Positions 1-8,307 of a stretch of 64,000 nt of DNA are shown in pieces. Source of the stretch: UMGS1322 sp900550765. GTDB lineage: Bacteria; Bacillota; Clostridia; Christensenellales; QALW01. Made by a program: the position numbers and the translations under genes. The stretch is from positions 182,724 to 246,723 of the forward strand of contig CAUDEY010000001.1 in the NCBI GenBank assembly GCA_958448705.1, in the 5' to 3' direction. How positions within the stretch are numbered: position 1 is the stretch's first letter; the number at the start of each line of letters is the position of its first letter. The notes below the pieces were generated by a model, which was not told where the DNA came from, searched no databases, and saw only the letters and a program-made list of their open reading frames with translations.

Positions 1-543
1 ATAAAAATAGGAATAGCGGCGCTGTTTCATCACATCGGTTACAAAGCCCTTAACGCCGTAGCTGCCGTCCACCGTCGTTACAGTCGTTTCCACGCCTAAG
101 GCCTTAAATTCCTCTTCAAAAAAAACCTCATCCTTCGTATTAAACCCTAAAATAACCGCTGGCTTTTTTCCGGCAGAAAGCAAGTTTTTGCACAGCAGAT
201 ACATCGGCGGAATGCCAACGCCGCCGCCAACCAAAAGCGGCGCCTCCCCGCTACAGGAAAGATCAAACCCATTGCCCAGCCCCGTAAGCACATCCAGCGT
301 TTGCCCCGGTGTCATGCGGCTCATCTGCAGGGTGCCGCCGCCCACGGTTTTATATAAAATGGTAATTTCCCCTTCGGTACAGTCGCACACGGAAATCGGC
401 CGGCGCAGAAAGCGGCCCTCCAGCTGAATGTTGATAAACTGCCCCGGGCGCGTAATAGCCGAGGTATCCCCCGAAAGCTTCATCAAATAAACGTTTTTCG
501 TCAGCTTTTTATTTTCAGTTATCGTATAAAAATCCTGTTTCAT
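1..543 (-). CDS. pyrK: Dihydroorotate dehydrogenase B electron-transfer subunit PyrK (3' end outside window)
   Basis: The 181 codons present encode an FAD/NAD(P)-binding reductase-like protein that passes electrons from the PyrD FMN site to NAD+ in pyrimidine synthesis. RRPISVCD near residue 46 is the FAD-binding motif of the ferredoxin-reductase fold, and GGGVGIPPMYLL near residue 112 is the nucleotide-binding loop. The C-terminal Cys cluster for the 2Fe-2S centre would lie beyond the left edge, so it cannot be checked. ATG at 543 is preceded by AAGGGA, and the gene starts 10 nt after the carB stop, as the last visible member of the pyrC-carA-carB-pyrK operon. PyrD would be expected next, outside the window. 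Confidence 0.9.
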   Translation of the reverse strand, partial: MKQDFYTITENKKLTKNVYLMKLSGDTSAITRPGQFINIQLEGRFLRRPISVCDCTEGEITILYKTVGGGTLQMSRMTPGQTLDVLTGLGNGFDLSCSGEAPLLVGGGVGIPPMYLLCKNLLSAGKKPAVILGFNTKDEVFFEEEFKALGVETTVTTVDGSYGVKGFVTDVMKQRRYSYFY

Positions 544-553
544 ATCCGTTCCC

Positions 554-3500
554 TTAAATTGTTGAAATGCCCATGGTCGTTTCTTCCAGCACGTCCAGCA
601 ATACCTTTACCGTATCCAGTGCGGTAAAGATGGTAACGTTATTTTCCACCGCGCAGCCGCGGATTTCGTATCCGTCAGAATACACCCCCAGGGAGTTGAC
701 ATCCCGCGTGTTAATCACATAGGTTACATAGCCCTGGCGGATGGAATCCAAAATTTCCTCGCTGCCCTCGCTGATTTTCTTCTTCACCCGGGTACGGATG
801 CCGTGTTCCTTCAAAAACATCGCCGTGCCCAGTGTAGCTTCAATATTAAAGCCCATATTATAAAAACGGCGAATCAGCGGCAATGCCTCTTCTTTATCCG
901 CGTCGGCAATGGTTACAAAAATGGTTCCGTAGTTTACCACATTCATTCCCGAAGCCTGCAAAGCCTTATATAGGGCGCGCGTCAGCTTTTCATCATAGCC
1001 GATGGCTTCCCCTGTGGATTTCATCTCCGGCGAAAGATACGCGTCCATTCCCCGCAATTTTGAAAAAGAGAAAGCGGGAACCTTTACATACCAGCGTTCC
1101 TTCTCCGGCGGATAAATTTCCTCAAAGCCCTGCTGCGCAAGCGTTTTGCCTAAAATGGCCATGGTACCGATATCCGCCAGACTGTAGCCGGTGGCTTTGG
1201 ATAAAAACGGAACGGTGCGGGAAGAACGGGGATTCACTTCAATTACATAGACGTTCTCCTGCCTATCCACAATAAACTGAATATTGTAAAGGCCTACAAT
1301 GCCAATGCCAAGGCCCAGCTTTTTGGTATAATCCAATATCGTTTCCTTTACCTTTTGTGAAATGCTGAAGGCCGGATACACGCTGATGGAATCGCCCGAA
1401 TGTACACCCGTGCGCTCTACCAGTTCCATAATGCCGGGCACGAACACATTTTCGCCGTCGCATACCGCGTCCACCTCTACCTCCTTGCCCACGATGTACT
1501 TATCCACCAGCACGGGCTTATCGGCATCCACCTCCACGGCGGTTTTTAAATAATGGCGCAGCATCTCCTCGTTGGCAACAATCTGCATCGCACGGCCGCC
1601 CAGCACAAAGCTGGGGCGCACCAGTACCGGGTAGCCGATCTCCGCTGCGGCGCGCACGCCTTCTTCAATCGTCGTTACTGCCCTTCCCTTAGGCTGCGGA
1701 ATAGCCAGATCCTTCAGCAGTTTTTCAAAGGAATCCCGGTTTTCGGCCCTATCAATGGCCTCTACTCCGGTGCCGATGATACGAACGCCCCGTTTCATCA
1801 GCGGCTGGGCCAGGTTAATAGCCGTCTGCCCGCCGAGCGAAGCGATAACGCCGATCGGCTGCTCCAGGTGCAGGATGTTCATCACATCCTCTACGGTAAG
1901 CGGTTCAAAATACAGTTTATCGCTGCACGTATAATCGGTCGAGACGGTTTCCGGGTTATTGTTGATGATAATAGCCTCATAGCCCGCGGCTTTAATCGTC
2001 ATCACTGCGTGCACGGTGGAATAGTCAAATTCCACGCCCTGGCCGATGCGGATAGGCCCGGAGCCCAGCACCACTACCTTCTGCTTATCCGATACGATGG
2101 ATTCATTTTCCTCCGCATAGGTGGAATAAAAATAGGGAATATAGCTTTCAAACTCACTGGCGCAGGTATCAATCATCTTATATACCGGAAAAATATCGGC
2201 GCCGCAGCGCAAAGCAAATACGTCCTCTTCCTCCATGCCCCACAATTTTGCAATGTATTTATCGCAAAAGCCGTATTTTTTTGCCTTTTTCAGGGCGTCC
2301 AGGCTGCCCTTCTGCTCAGCCAGCTCTTCCTCTAAGCGCACAATGTTGTTAATTTTTTCAATAAACAGCATATCGATCTGTGTCGTTTCGCTGATAAGAG
2401 CGGGGTCTGTACCCAAACGCAGCAGCTGCGCAATCGCATAAATACGGTCGTCGGTACCATCCTGAATATACGCCAGCAGTTCCTCTTTTGTAAAGGAATC
2501 AAACTTGCGCATCCAAACATGGCAAACACCGGTCTCCAGCGAGCGCACAGCCTTCAGCAAGCTCTCCTCAATATTCCGGCCGATGCTCATTACCTCACCC
2601 GTGGCCTTCATTTGCGTGGAAAGCTTGTTGTTCGCGTCGGAAAACTTATCAAAGGGAAAGCGCGGCATCTTGGTAACCACATAATCCAGCGTCGGCTCAA
2701 AGCTGGCCGGGGTGTTGGCAATGCGGATTTCATCCAGCGTCATGCCCACGGATATTTTAGCCGAAACCCGGGCAATGGGATAACCCGTGGCCTTGCTGGC
2801 CAAAGCCGAAGAACGCGATACCCTCGGGTTTACCTCAATTAAAAAATAGTCAAACGACTGTGGGTCCAGCGCAAACTGCACGTTGCAGCCGCCCTCAATT
2901 TTTAAGGCGCGGATAATCTTCAGCGCGCTGTCGCGTAAAAGGTGATATTCCTTATTGGTAAGCGTTTGGCTGGGGGCCACCACAATGGAATCCCCCGTAT
3001 GGATGCCTACCGGGTCGATATTTTCCATATTGCATACGGCAATGGCGGTATCGTTTTTATCGCGCATTACCTCGTATTCAATTTCCTTATAGCCCTTGAT
3101 GCTCTTTTCTACCAGTACCTGATGCACCGGCGAAAGTTTCAAGGCGTTTTTCATAATTTCAAGCAGTTCTTCCTCGTTATCGGCAAAGCCGCCGCCGGTT
3201 CCGCCCAGCGTGAAAGCCGGCCGCAGCACAACGGGATAGCCGATTTCCTCCGCGGCTTTTACCGCCTCCTCCATAGAATGCGTAATAATGGAAGGCAGCA
3301 CCGGCTCGCCCAGCTCCTGGCAAAGCTCTTTAAAAAGTTCCCGGTCCTCGGCGCGCTCGATGCTTTGGCTGGAGGTTCCCAGCAGTTCCACCTGGCATTC
3401 CTTCAGCACGCCCTTTTTCTCCAGCTGCATGGCAATGTTTAAACCCGTCTGCCCGCCGATGCCCGGCACAATGGCATCCGGCCGCTCATAGCGGATGATT

Positions 3501-3727
3501 TTTGCAATATATTCCAGCGTCAGCGGTTCCATATAAATTTTATCGGCAATGGCTTGATCCGTCATAATCGTAGCAGGATTGGAGTTTGCCAGGATAACCT
3601 CATAGCCCTCCTCCTTCAGCGCCAGGCAGGCCTGGGTGCCCGCATAGTCGAACTCGGCCGCCTGCCCGATCACAATCGGGCCGGAGCCGATTACCATTAC
3701 TTTTTTAATATCAGTTCTTTTGGGCAT
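554..3727 (-). CDS. carB: Carbamoyl-phosphate synthase large subunit
   Basis: This 1057-residue protein makes carbamoyl phosphate from bicarbonate, ATP and the ammonia delivered by CarA. It starts MPKRTDIKKVMVIGSGP, the usual CarB N-terminus. The two homologous halves each repeat the GSGPI-IGQ-EFDY signature (near residues 14 and 558) and an ATP-grasp domain with EVNPR (residues ~300 and ~840). The C-terminal ~130 residues form the MGS-like allosteric domain. Length is normal for the family. The start overlaps the end of carA by 17 nt, consistent with translational coupling. No missing motif was seen. Confidence 0.97.
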   Translation of the reverse strand: MPKRTDIKKVMVIGSGPIVIGQAAEFDYAGTQACLALKEEGYEVILANSNPATIMTDQAIADKIYMEPLTLEYIAKIIRYERPDAIVPGIGGQTGLNIAMQLEKKGVLKECQVELLGTSSQSIERAEDRELFKELCQELGEPVLPSIITHSMEEAVKAAEEIGYPVVLRPAFTLGGTGGGFADNEEELLEIMKNALKLSPVHQVLVEKSIKGYKEIEYEVMRDKNDTAIAVCNMENIDPVGIHTGDSIVVAPSQTLTNKEYHLLRDSALKIIRALKIEGGCNVQFALDPQSFDYFLIEVNPRVSRSSALASKATGYPIARVSAKISVGMTLDEIRIANTPASFEPTLDYVVTKMPRFPFDKFSDANNKLSTQMKATGEVMSIGRNIEESLLKAVRSLETGVCHVWMRKFDSFTKEELLAYIQDGTDDRIYAIAQLLRLGTDPALISETTQIDMLFIEKINNIVRLEEELAEQKGSLDALKKAKKYGFCDKYIAKLWGMEEEDVFALRCGADIFPVYKMIDTCASEFESYIPYFYSTYAEENESIVSDKQKVVVLGSGPIRIGQGVEFDYSTVHAVMTIKAAGYEAIIINNNPETVSTDYTCSDKLYFEPLTVEDVMNILHLEQPIGVIASLGGQTAINLAQPLMKRGVRIIGTGVEAIDRAENRDSFEKLLKDLAIPQPKGRAVTTIEEGVRAAAEIGYPVLVRPSFVLGGRAMQIVANEEMLRHYLKTAVEVDADKPVLVDKYIVGKEVEVDAVCDGENVFVPGIMELVERTGVHSGDSISVYPAFSISQKVKETILDYTKKLGLGIGIVGLYNIQFIVDRQENVYVIEVNPRSSRTVPFLSKATGYSLADIGTMAILGKTLAQQGFEEIYPPEKERWYVKVPAFSFSKLRGMDAYLSPEMKSTGEAIGYDEKLTRALYKALQASGMNVVNYGTIFVTIADADKEEALPLIRRFYNMGFNIEATLGTAMFLKEHGIRTRVKKKISEGSEEILDSIRQGYVTYVINTRDVNSLGVYSDGYEIRGCAVENNVTIFTALDTVKVLLDVLEETTMGISTI

Positions 3728-4811
3728 TGATTTTAGCCTCCTTTATGCTTTCAATAAACCGGTCGAACAGATAGCCGCTGTCCTGCGGGCCGGGCGCGCT
3801 TTCCGGGTGATATTGCACGCTGAACACCCTGTCCTTTTCACAGGCCACGCCCTCAATGGTATCATCCAAAATGTTTTTATGCGTAGCGGTTAACGCCGTA
3901 GCGGCCAGCGAAGCTTCGTCCACGGCATAGCTGTGGTTTTGGCTGGTAATTTCCACCCGGCCGGTCATCAAATTTTTTACCGGATGGTTTCCGCCGCGGT
4001 GTCCGAATTTTAATTTATACGTCTTTGCCCCGTAGGCAAGGCTAATCATCTGATGCCCCAGGCAAATACCGAAAATCGGGTATTTCCCCCGCAAAGCGCG
4101 CACCAGCTCAATAACCGGCGTTACATCCTCCGGGTTGCCGGGCCCATTGGAAAGCACGATGCCGTCCGGGCGCAGAGCCTCAATTTCTTTGGCGGGCGTA
4201 TCGAACGGAACCACGGTTACGTTGCAGCCGCGGGCGTTTAAGCTGCGCACAATATTCAGCTTAATGCCGCAATCCACAGCCACTACCGTATATTTGTGAT
4301 TGGGCGTGCGGCTGTACCACTTTTTACGGCAGCTGACTTTGGCCACCGCGTCATGGGGCACCGGCGCCTTTGCAAGCTTTTGCAGCGCCTCCTCCTTTGG
4401 CGTAGCCGCATCGGTAAGAATCGCCCGGCGGCTGCCGAAATCCCGGATGCTGCGCGTTAATTTGCGCGTATCAATCCCCTCAATGCCGGGAATATGGTAC
4501 TCCTCCAAAATTTCCGCCAACGTTTTTGTATAGCGGAAATTGGAGGGTTTATCATTGTATTCGCTGACGATGAGCGCGCCGATGGTCGGGGTGCGCGTTT
4601 CAAAATCATCATCGGTAATGCCGTAGTTACCGATTAAGGGATACGTCATCACCACTGCCTGATACGTATAGGAAGGGTCGGAAACGATCTCCTGATAACC
4701 GGCCATGGAAGTATTAAAAACCAGTTCGCATACGCGCTCTTCCAGGCTCCCAAACGCCGTTCCGTAGTACTCGCTGCCGTCCTCCAGCACTATTTTCCGA
4801 TTATATTCCAT
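3711..4811 (-). CDS. carA: Carbamoyl-phosphate synthase small subunit (glutaminase)
   Basis: This 366-residue glutamine amidotransferase subunit supplies ammonia to CarB. The N-terminal domain has the typical LEDGSEYYGTAFG opening. The C-terminal class I GATase domain shows SNGPGNPED, the nucleophile elbow GICLGHQ with its catalytic Cys, and the HPE of QYHPESAPGP. ATG at 4811 follows AAGGAG with good spacing. The gene overlaps pyrC by 22 nt upstream and carB by 17 nt downstream, so the three should be translated from one message. Confidence 0.97.
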   Translation of the reverse strand: MEYNRKIVLEDGSEYYGTAFGSLEERVCELVFNTSMAGYQEIVSDPSYTYQAVVMTYPLIGNYGITDDDFETRTPTIGALIVSEYNDKPSNFRYTKTLAEILEEYHIPGIEGIDTRKLTRSIRDFGSRRAILTDAATPKEEALQKLAKAPVPHDAVAKVSCRKKWYSRTPNHKYTVVAVDCGIKLNIVRSLNARGCNVTVVPFDTPAKEIEALRPDGIVLSNGPGNPEDVTPVIELVRALRGKYPIFGICLGHQMISLAYGAKTYKLKFGHRGGNHPVKNLMTGRVEITSQNHSYAVDEASLAATALTATHKNILDDTIEGVACEKDRVFSVQYHPESAPGPQDSGYLFDRFIESIKEAKINAQKN

Positions 4812-6028
4812 ACAATTTCTCCTTTTACCATGGTTAGCTTTATTTTACCCTTTACACGCATACCGTCAAACGGCGTGGCTTTGCCCTTAGAGGCAAACCG
4901 TCGGCTGTCAATCACATATTCATTTGCTATATCCGCCACGCACAGATCCGGCGTGTCCCCAATTGCTCCCTCTATAGGAAAGCGCTGCCTCGGCCGCACG
5001 CACATGGCGTCAATCAAACGCTCCAAGGATACAAGTCCCTTTTCCACCAAACCCGTATAAAGTACAGGGAACGCCGTTTCCAGTCCTACAACGCCCATGG
5101 CGCTTTTTTCCAGGCCCTTGTTCTTTTCCTCTGCCGCATGGGGCGCGTGGTCGGTGGCAATCATATCAATGGTACCGTCGCGCAGGCCCTCTATCAAGGC
5201 CAGACGGTCCTCCTCGCCGCGCACAGGCGGATTCATTTTAAAACGCCCCTCTTCCTGCAGCATACTGTCGCTCATCAGCAGATAATGCGGCGCGGTTTCA
5301 GCGGTAACATCGATTCCCGCGGCCTTAGCCTTGCGTATCAGCGCTACGCTCTCCTTGCTTGAAACATGGCACACATGATATTGACAGCCTGTTTCCGCAG
5401 CCAGGCGCAGGTCGCGCTCCAGCGGGCGCCATTCGCTTTCCGAGCAAATTCCCCTATGCCCGTGCAGGCGCGCATACCCACCCTGGTGGATATAGCCGCC
5501 GCCAAGCAGCGCTTCTTCCTCACAATGGGCGGCAATAATCTTTCCGAATTTCTTGGCCTTTTCCATAGCCGCACGCATCATCGCCTCATCCTGCACGCCG
5601 CTGCCGTCATCGGAAAACGCAACCACATAGGGCGCCAGCTCGTCCATTGCGGCAAGGGCCTTTCCGCCGCGGCCCAGCGTAATGGCGCCATAGGGGTATA
5701 CCCGTACCCGGGCGTTTTGCTCAATAAGCTGCCGCTGTACCTCTAGATTTTTCAAGCAATCGGGCACGGGGGAAAGATTCGGCATAGTGCAAAGGGCGGT
5801 ATAACCGCCGCGCAAAGCCGCCTCGGTGCCCGAGGCTATCGTTTCCTTATACGAAAAACCCGGCTCTCTCAGATGCACATGCACATCCGCAAAGCCGGGA
5901 AAAACAACACAGCCGGAAATATCCAGCACAAGATCCTTTTGAAAGGAAGGAACAACAGCAGAAACAAACTCCGCAGTTTTAAATTTTCCATTATCAAAAA
6001 AACTGCCGCCTTTAAAAATAACTTTCAT
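4790..6028 (-). CDS. pyrC: Dihydroorotase (class I)
   Basis: This zinc amidohydrolase of about 412 residues interconverts carbamoyl aspartate and dihydroorotate. Visible motifs are DVHVHLREPG (metal ligands, near residue 60), the central AHCEE and HVSS segments, and ATDHAPH, followed by GVVGLETAFP. The frame stays open to 6136, but ATG at 6028 is preceded by GGAGGGA at ideal spacing and gives the normal N-terminus MKVIFKGG. The longer reading would run back through the attenuator hairpin. It is the first gene of the pyr operon. Aspartate carbamoyltransferase (pyrB) is not in this cluster and must be encoded elsewhere. Confidence 0.95.
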   Translation of the reverse strand: MKVIFKGGSFFDNGKFKTAEFVSAVVPSFQKDLVLDISGCVVFPGFADVHVHLREPGFSYKETIASGTEAALRGGYTALCTMPNLSPVPDCLKNLEVQRQLIEQNARVRVYPYGAITLGRGGKALAAMDELAPYVVAFSDDGSGVQDEAMMRAAMEKAKKFGKIIAAHCEEEALLGGGYIHQGGYARLHGHRGICSESEWRPLERDLRLAAETGCQYHVCHVSSKESVALIRKAKAAGIDVTAETAPHYLLMSDSMLQEEGRFKMNPPVRGEEDRLALIEGLRDGTIDMIATDHAPHAAEEKNKGLEKSAMGVVGLETAFPVLYTGLVEKGLVSLERLIDAMCVRPRQRFPIEGAIGDTPDLCVADIANEYVIDSRRFASKGKATPFDGMRVKGKIKLTMVKGEIVWNIIGK

Positions 6029-6039
6029 TGTCCCTCCAT

Positions 6040-6066
6040 AAAAATAAAACCCTGCATGCAGCAAGG
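6040..6066 (-). terminator. Attenuator terminator of the pyr operon
   Basis: Read on the minus strand, CCTTGC and GCAGGG pair around the loop TGCAT and are followed by TTTTATTTTT, just before the pyrC ribosome-binding site. The 5' arm can alternatively pair with the 3' side of the upstream PyrR site (GTAAGGTT with GGCCTTGC), giving the terminator/antiterminator arrangement of PyrR-controlled leaders. Confidence 0.75.
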
Positions 6067-6122
6067 CCGTATATATACAAAAACACAGAGCATGCATACA
6101 CGCCCTATTCTTTTTTGCAACG

Positions 6123-6155
6123 AACCTTACCGGCATCTCTGTACCGCTTTAAAAG
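6123..6155 (-). promoter_or_regulatory. PyrR-binding anti-antiterminator in the pyr leader
   Basis: The minus strand reads CTTTTAAAG, then CGGTACAGAGATGCCG, then GTAAGG. This matches the known PyrR site layout: a hairpin with the conserved CAGAGA loop flanked upstream by a TTTAAA stretch and downstream by AAGG. It lies within the transcript of the promoter at 6179-6207, about 100 nt before pyrC. Known PyrR biology implies that UMP-bound PyrR stabilises this hairpin, freeing the downstream terminator. No pyrR gene is in the window. Confidence 0.8.
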
Positions 6156-6178
6156 ATCTGTTTTTAATTGTCGGTAAT

Positions 6179-6207
6179 ATGATACCACATCTTGAGCGCC
6201 AAGTCAA
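6179..6207 (-). promoter_or_regulatory. Sigma-A promoter of the pyr operon
   Basis: On the minus strand TTGACT (6202-6207) and TATCAT (6179-6184) are separated by exactly 17 nt. Transcription would start near 6172 and give a leader of about 145 nt holding the PyrR site and attenuator. Confidence 0.8.
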
Positions 6208-6256
6208 ATATTTCGTGTAGAGATTCGCAATGCAAAATACAAAAAATTCATTCCGC

Positions 6257-6292
6257 CCTATTTTTCTCTTTCCGGAAAACAGAAAAAATAGG
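6257..6292. repeat. Long inverted repeat between the pyr and CarD promoters
   Basis: CCTATTTTTCT at the left pairs with AGAAAAAATAGG at the right (one bulge), and the middle contains the palindrome TTTCCGGAAA. The 36-bp element lies about 50 bp upstream of the pyr promoter and about 110 bp upstream of the CarD -10 box, outside any gene. It could be an operator or a boundary hairpin; neither flank has a clear U-tract. Confidence 0.5.
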
Positions 6293-6399
6293 AGTTCCAG
6301 AGACTTCTGCAGAGTTGTTCACTGGTGCTTTCATTATAGGGTAATTTTGATATATAAACTTGTGCAAAATAACCATAGGTTTCTTTTTCTTTTTTATGA

Positions 6400-6405
6400 T
6401 ATAAT
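6400..6405 (+). promoter_or_regulatory. Probable -10 box for the CarD-like gene
   Basis: TATAAT is found 85 nt upstream of the TTG start of the CarD-like gene. No good -35 is present at 16-18 nt, so the promoter call rests on the -10 alone. Confidence 0.4.
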
Positions 6406-6489
6406 TAAAATATACAACGTGCAGTTTGCATATGCGGAACGTAAGTCCTGTTGCAGCGGCACGTTTTTCTTTTAAAAGAAGGTGTTACT

Positions 6490-7002
6490 TTGTACAAAAT
6501 AAACGATACCGTGCTTTACAACACAAGAGGAGTCTGCCGAATTTCAGACATTGCCGAACAACACATAGCAGGACAAAATCTGATGTGTTACGTACTGCAT
6601 CCCTTGTTCGGTGAATCCTTTTCCATAGCGATTCCCATAGACAACAAAGCTCTGACAGATAAAATGCGCAGGATCCTTTCAGAAAAAGAAATTTATGCTA
6701 TGATCGATTCGGTAGCAGAAAAAGATACGCCTTGGATTGAAAACGATAAAGAACGGCAGCAAGTGTTTCACAGTATTCTATCCTCAGGCGATCGCCTTCA
6801 GATTATGCGTTTGATCCGAATGATTTATCTGCATCAAAAATCTTTACAGCATACCAATAAAAAACTGCACCTTGCCGATGAGCGAGCCATGAAAGAGGCT
6901 GAGACAATGCTCTACGATGAATTTGCGTATGTATTAAACCTTCGCCCGGAACAGGTCATAGATTTTATTGCCCAGCGAATCCAAATAAAAGAAAAAAAGT
7001 AA
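6490..7002 (+). CDS. CarD/CdnL-family transcriptional regulator
   Basis: About 170 residues. The N-terminal ~60 residues (MYKINDTVLYNTRGVCRI...) match the Tudor-like RNA-polymerase-interacting domain shared by CarD, CdnL and the transcription-repair coupling factor. The rest is an alpha-helical, charged C-terminal domain as in CdnL-type proteins. Family members bind the RNAP beta subunit and stabilise open promoter complexes. The frame is open from 6451, but TTG at 6490 is preferred because GAAGGTG lies about 6 nt before it and the product then begins at the conserved fold. It is monocistronic, between its own -10 box and a strong terminator. Confidence 0.85.
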   Translation: MYKINDTVLYNTRGVCRISDIAEQHIAGQNLMCYVLHPLFGESFSIAIPIDNKALTDKMRRILSEKEIYAMIDSVAEKDTPWIENDKERQQVFHSILSSGDRLQIMRLIRMIYLHQKSLQHTNKKLHLADERAMKEAETMLYDEFAYVLNLRPEQVIDFIAQRIQIKEKK

Positions 7003-7042
7003 AGCCCACTCCTTATGCAGAAAAGAAGGCCTATTTTAAAAG

Positions 7043-7068
7043 GAAACCGCAATGCGGTTTCTTTTTTT
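7043..7068 (+). terminator. Intrinsic terminator after the CarD-like gene
   Basis: GAAACCGC and GCGGTTTC pair around AAT and are followed by seven T residues, 40 nt after the stop codon. Confidence 0.9.
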
Positions 7069-7077
7069 AAGCCCCCC

Positions 7078-7959
7078 TTAACTTTGAGGGATAATATCAA
7101 CAATCACCAGTTCAGGGCGGTTAAAAATACGGGGAACTCTTGTAGATTCCCTTGCTAACCCGCGGCTTACGATCATAGATGTCTTTTCAAAAAAATACTG
7201 TCCGCCGGCATACCGGGGAAACCAACCCTCCCCGGGAGAAAAAAGGCCGTTAAGAATTCCCGGAATGCGCCACTGCCCGCCATGGGCATGCCCGGAAAGG
7301 ATCAGGTCAAAGGGATATTCCAAATAAACGGCAATTTCTTCAGGCCGGTGTGCAAGCAAAACAGTAAAAAAGCCGTTTCCATTCAAAGTACAGATAGCCT
7401 CCAGCTGCTTTTGCATAAAATCTTTTTCGCCGTTTTCATCCCCGGCTTCAGGATCATCGATCCCACAGATATTCACCGGATTGCCGTTTAACATAAGGGT
7501 ATATCCGCTGCCCTGCAGCACCGTCACATCATAGGAAGAAAGCAGTGCAAAGATTTCTCCTACATCATCGCTCCAGTATTCATGATTCCCAGTAACATAA
7601 AAGCAGGGATAATTTTTTGTTATCGCCTGCAGCAGTATTTCGGCGTTGTCATGAGGCAGAGCATCATCAAAGATATCTCCGCCCAGCAGAACCGCATCTG
7701 GCTTTTGTCTTTCTATTGCGTCAATCAGCTCCCGCTGTCCTGCGCCGTAAGCACAGGAATGCAAATCCGAAAGAAACGCCAGGCGTACGGTACCCTCCAT
7801 TTTATTGGTTTCTATCGTATAAAAAACAGTATTTAACCGGGTATCCAAAGCAAAACAGGCAAAACTCCCTAATAAAACAAACAGTAAAACAAGCGCCGTT
7901 ATCTTTTTATACTTTATGCCCTGTTTGCCTCTCTGAAGACCTGCATCAGCATTTGCCAT
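7078..7959 (-). CDS. Membrane-anchored metallophosphoesterase
   Basis: This 293-residue calcineurin-like phosphoesterase has a single hydrophobic segment near residues 20-38, so the catalytic domain probably lies outside the membrane or is membrane-tethered. All five metal-site blocks are visible in order: SDLHS, GGDIFDD, GNHEYWS, LAHRPE and SGHAHGGQWR. The arrangement resembles the YkuE group of Bacillota phosphoesterases; the substrate cannot be read from sequence. Its start overlaps the preceding DUF1292-like gene by 46 nt. The only in-frame ATG is very close to a GAGG motif, so the exact start is uncertain. The two genes probably share the promoter at 8224-8252. Confidence 0.85.
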   Translation of the reverse strand: MANADAGLQRGKQGIKYKKITALVLLFVLLGSFACFALDTRLNTVFYTIETNKMEGTVRLAFLSDLHSCAYGAGQRELIDAIERQKPDAVLLGGDIFDDALPHDNAEILLQAITKNYPCFYVTGNHEYWSDDVGEIFALLSSYDVTVLQGSGYTLMLNGNPVNICGIDDPEAGDENGEKDFMQKQLEAICTLNGNGFFTVLLAHRPEEIAVYLEYPFDLILSGHAHGGQWRIPGILNGLFSPGEGWFPRYAGGQYFFEKTSMIVSRGLARESTRVPRIFNRPELVIVDIIPQS

Positions 7960-8177
7960 TCCTCATCATCCTCAATTTCCGTCAGCGTAAGGATTTCCTC
8001 TCCCGGCTGATAAATCGACGCATACACATTAAACTTTCCCTTTTTATCCTTAATATCGTCAGTATAAAAAATATAATCTCTTTCAAAATCATCACTGTGA
8101 TACGAAAACAGGCCGCGGTACTTTGTTTTTTGCCCCTTGCCGTTATCCACAAAAAAATAATTCTTCCGATCCGGCAT
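7914..8177 (-). CDS. DUF1292-like small acidic protein
   Basis: An acidic soluble protein of 87 residues. The ITEIEDDEEWQ-like C-terminal region (TLTEIEDDEEWQMLMQVF) and the beta-rich middle resemble the DUF1292/YrzB family of Bacillota, whose function is unknown. ATG at 8177 follows GGAGGG with normal spacing; the frame continues upstream without a better start. It overlaps the downstream phosphoesterase, which suggests co-translation. Confidence 0.65.
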   Translation of the reverse strand: MPDRKNYFFVDNGKGQKTKYRGLFSYHSDDFERDYIFYTDDIKDKKGKFNVYASIYQPGEEILTLTEIEDDEEWQMLMQVFREANRA

Positions 8178-8223
8178 CACTATCCCTCCGTTTTGCCATA
8201 TATCCGTCTGTACTCTCACATTG

Positions 8224-8252
8224 ATTATACCGGAAAATCAAAAAAATAGCAA
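8224..8252 (-). promoter_or_regulatory. Promoter of the DUF1292/phosphoesterase pair
   Basis: On the minus strand TTGCTA (8247-8252), a 17-nt spacer and TATAAT (8224-8229) lie 47 nt upstream of the ATG at 8177. Confidence 0.7.
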
Positions 8253-8307
8253 CGGACATTCTTAAACACAAAAAGCTGGGAAAAGCATTCCCCGGCAAGC
8301 AAAAAAA

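Noticed and set aside
1553..2335. 260-residue ORF on the plus strand
   Set aside because: It lies fully inside carB on the opposite strand, has no ribosome-binding site or recognisable domain, and is a shadow frame.
6029..6136. Longer dihydroorotase reading frame starting at 6136
   Set aside because: The extra 36 residues would be read from the attenuator hairpin and lack homology, while ATG at 6028 has a strong ribosome-binding site.
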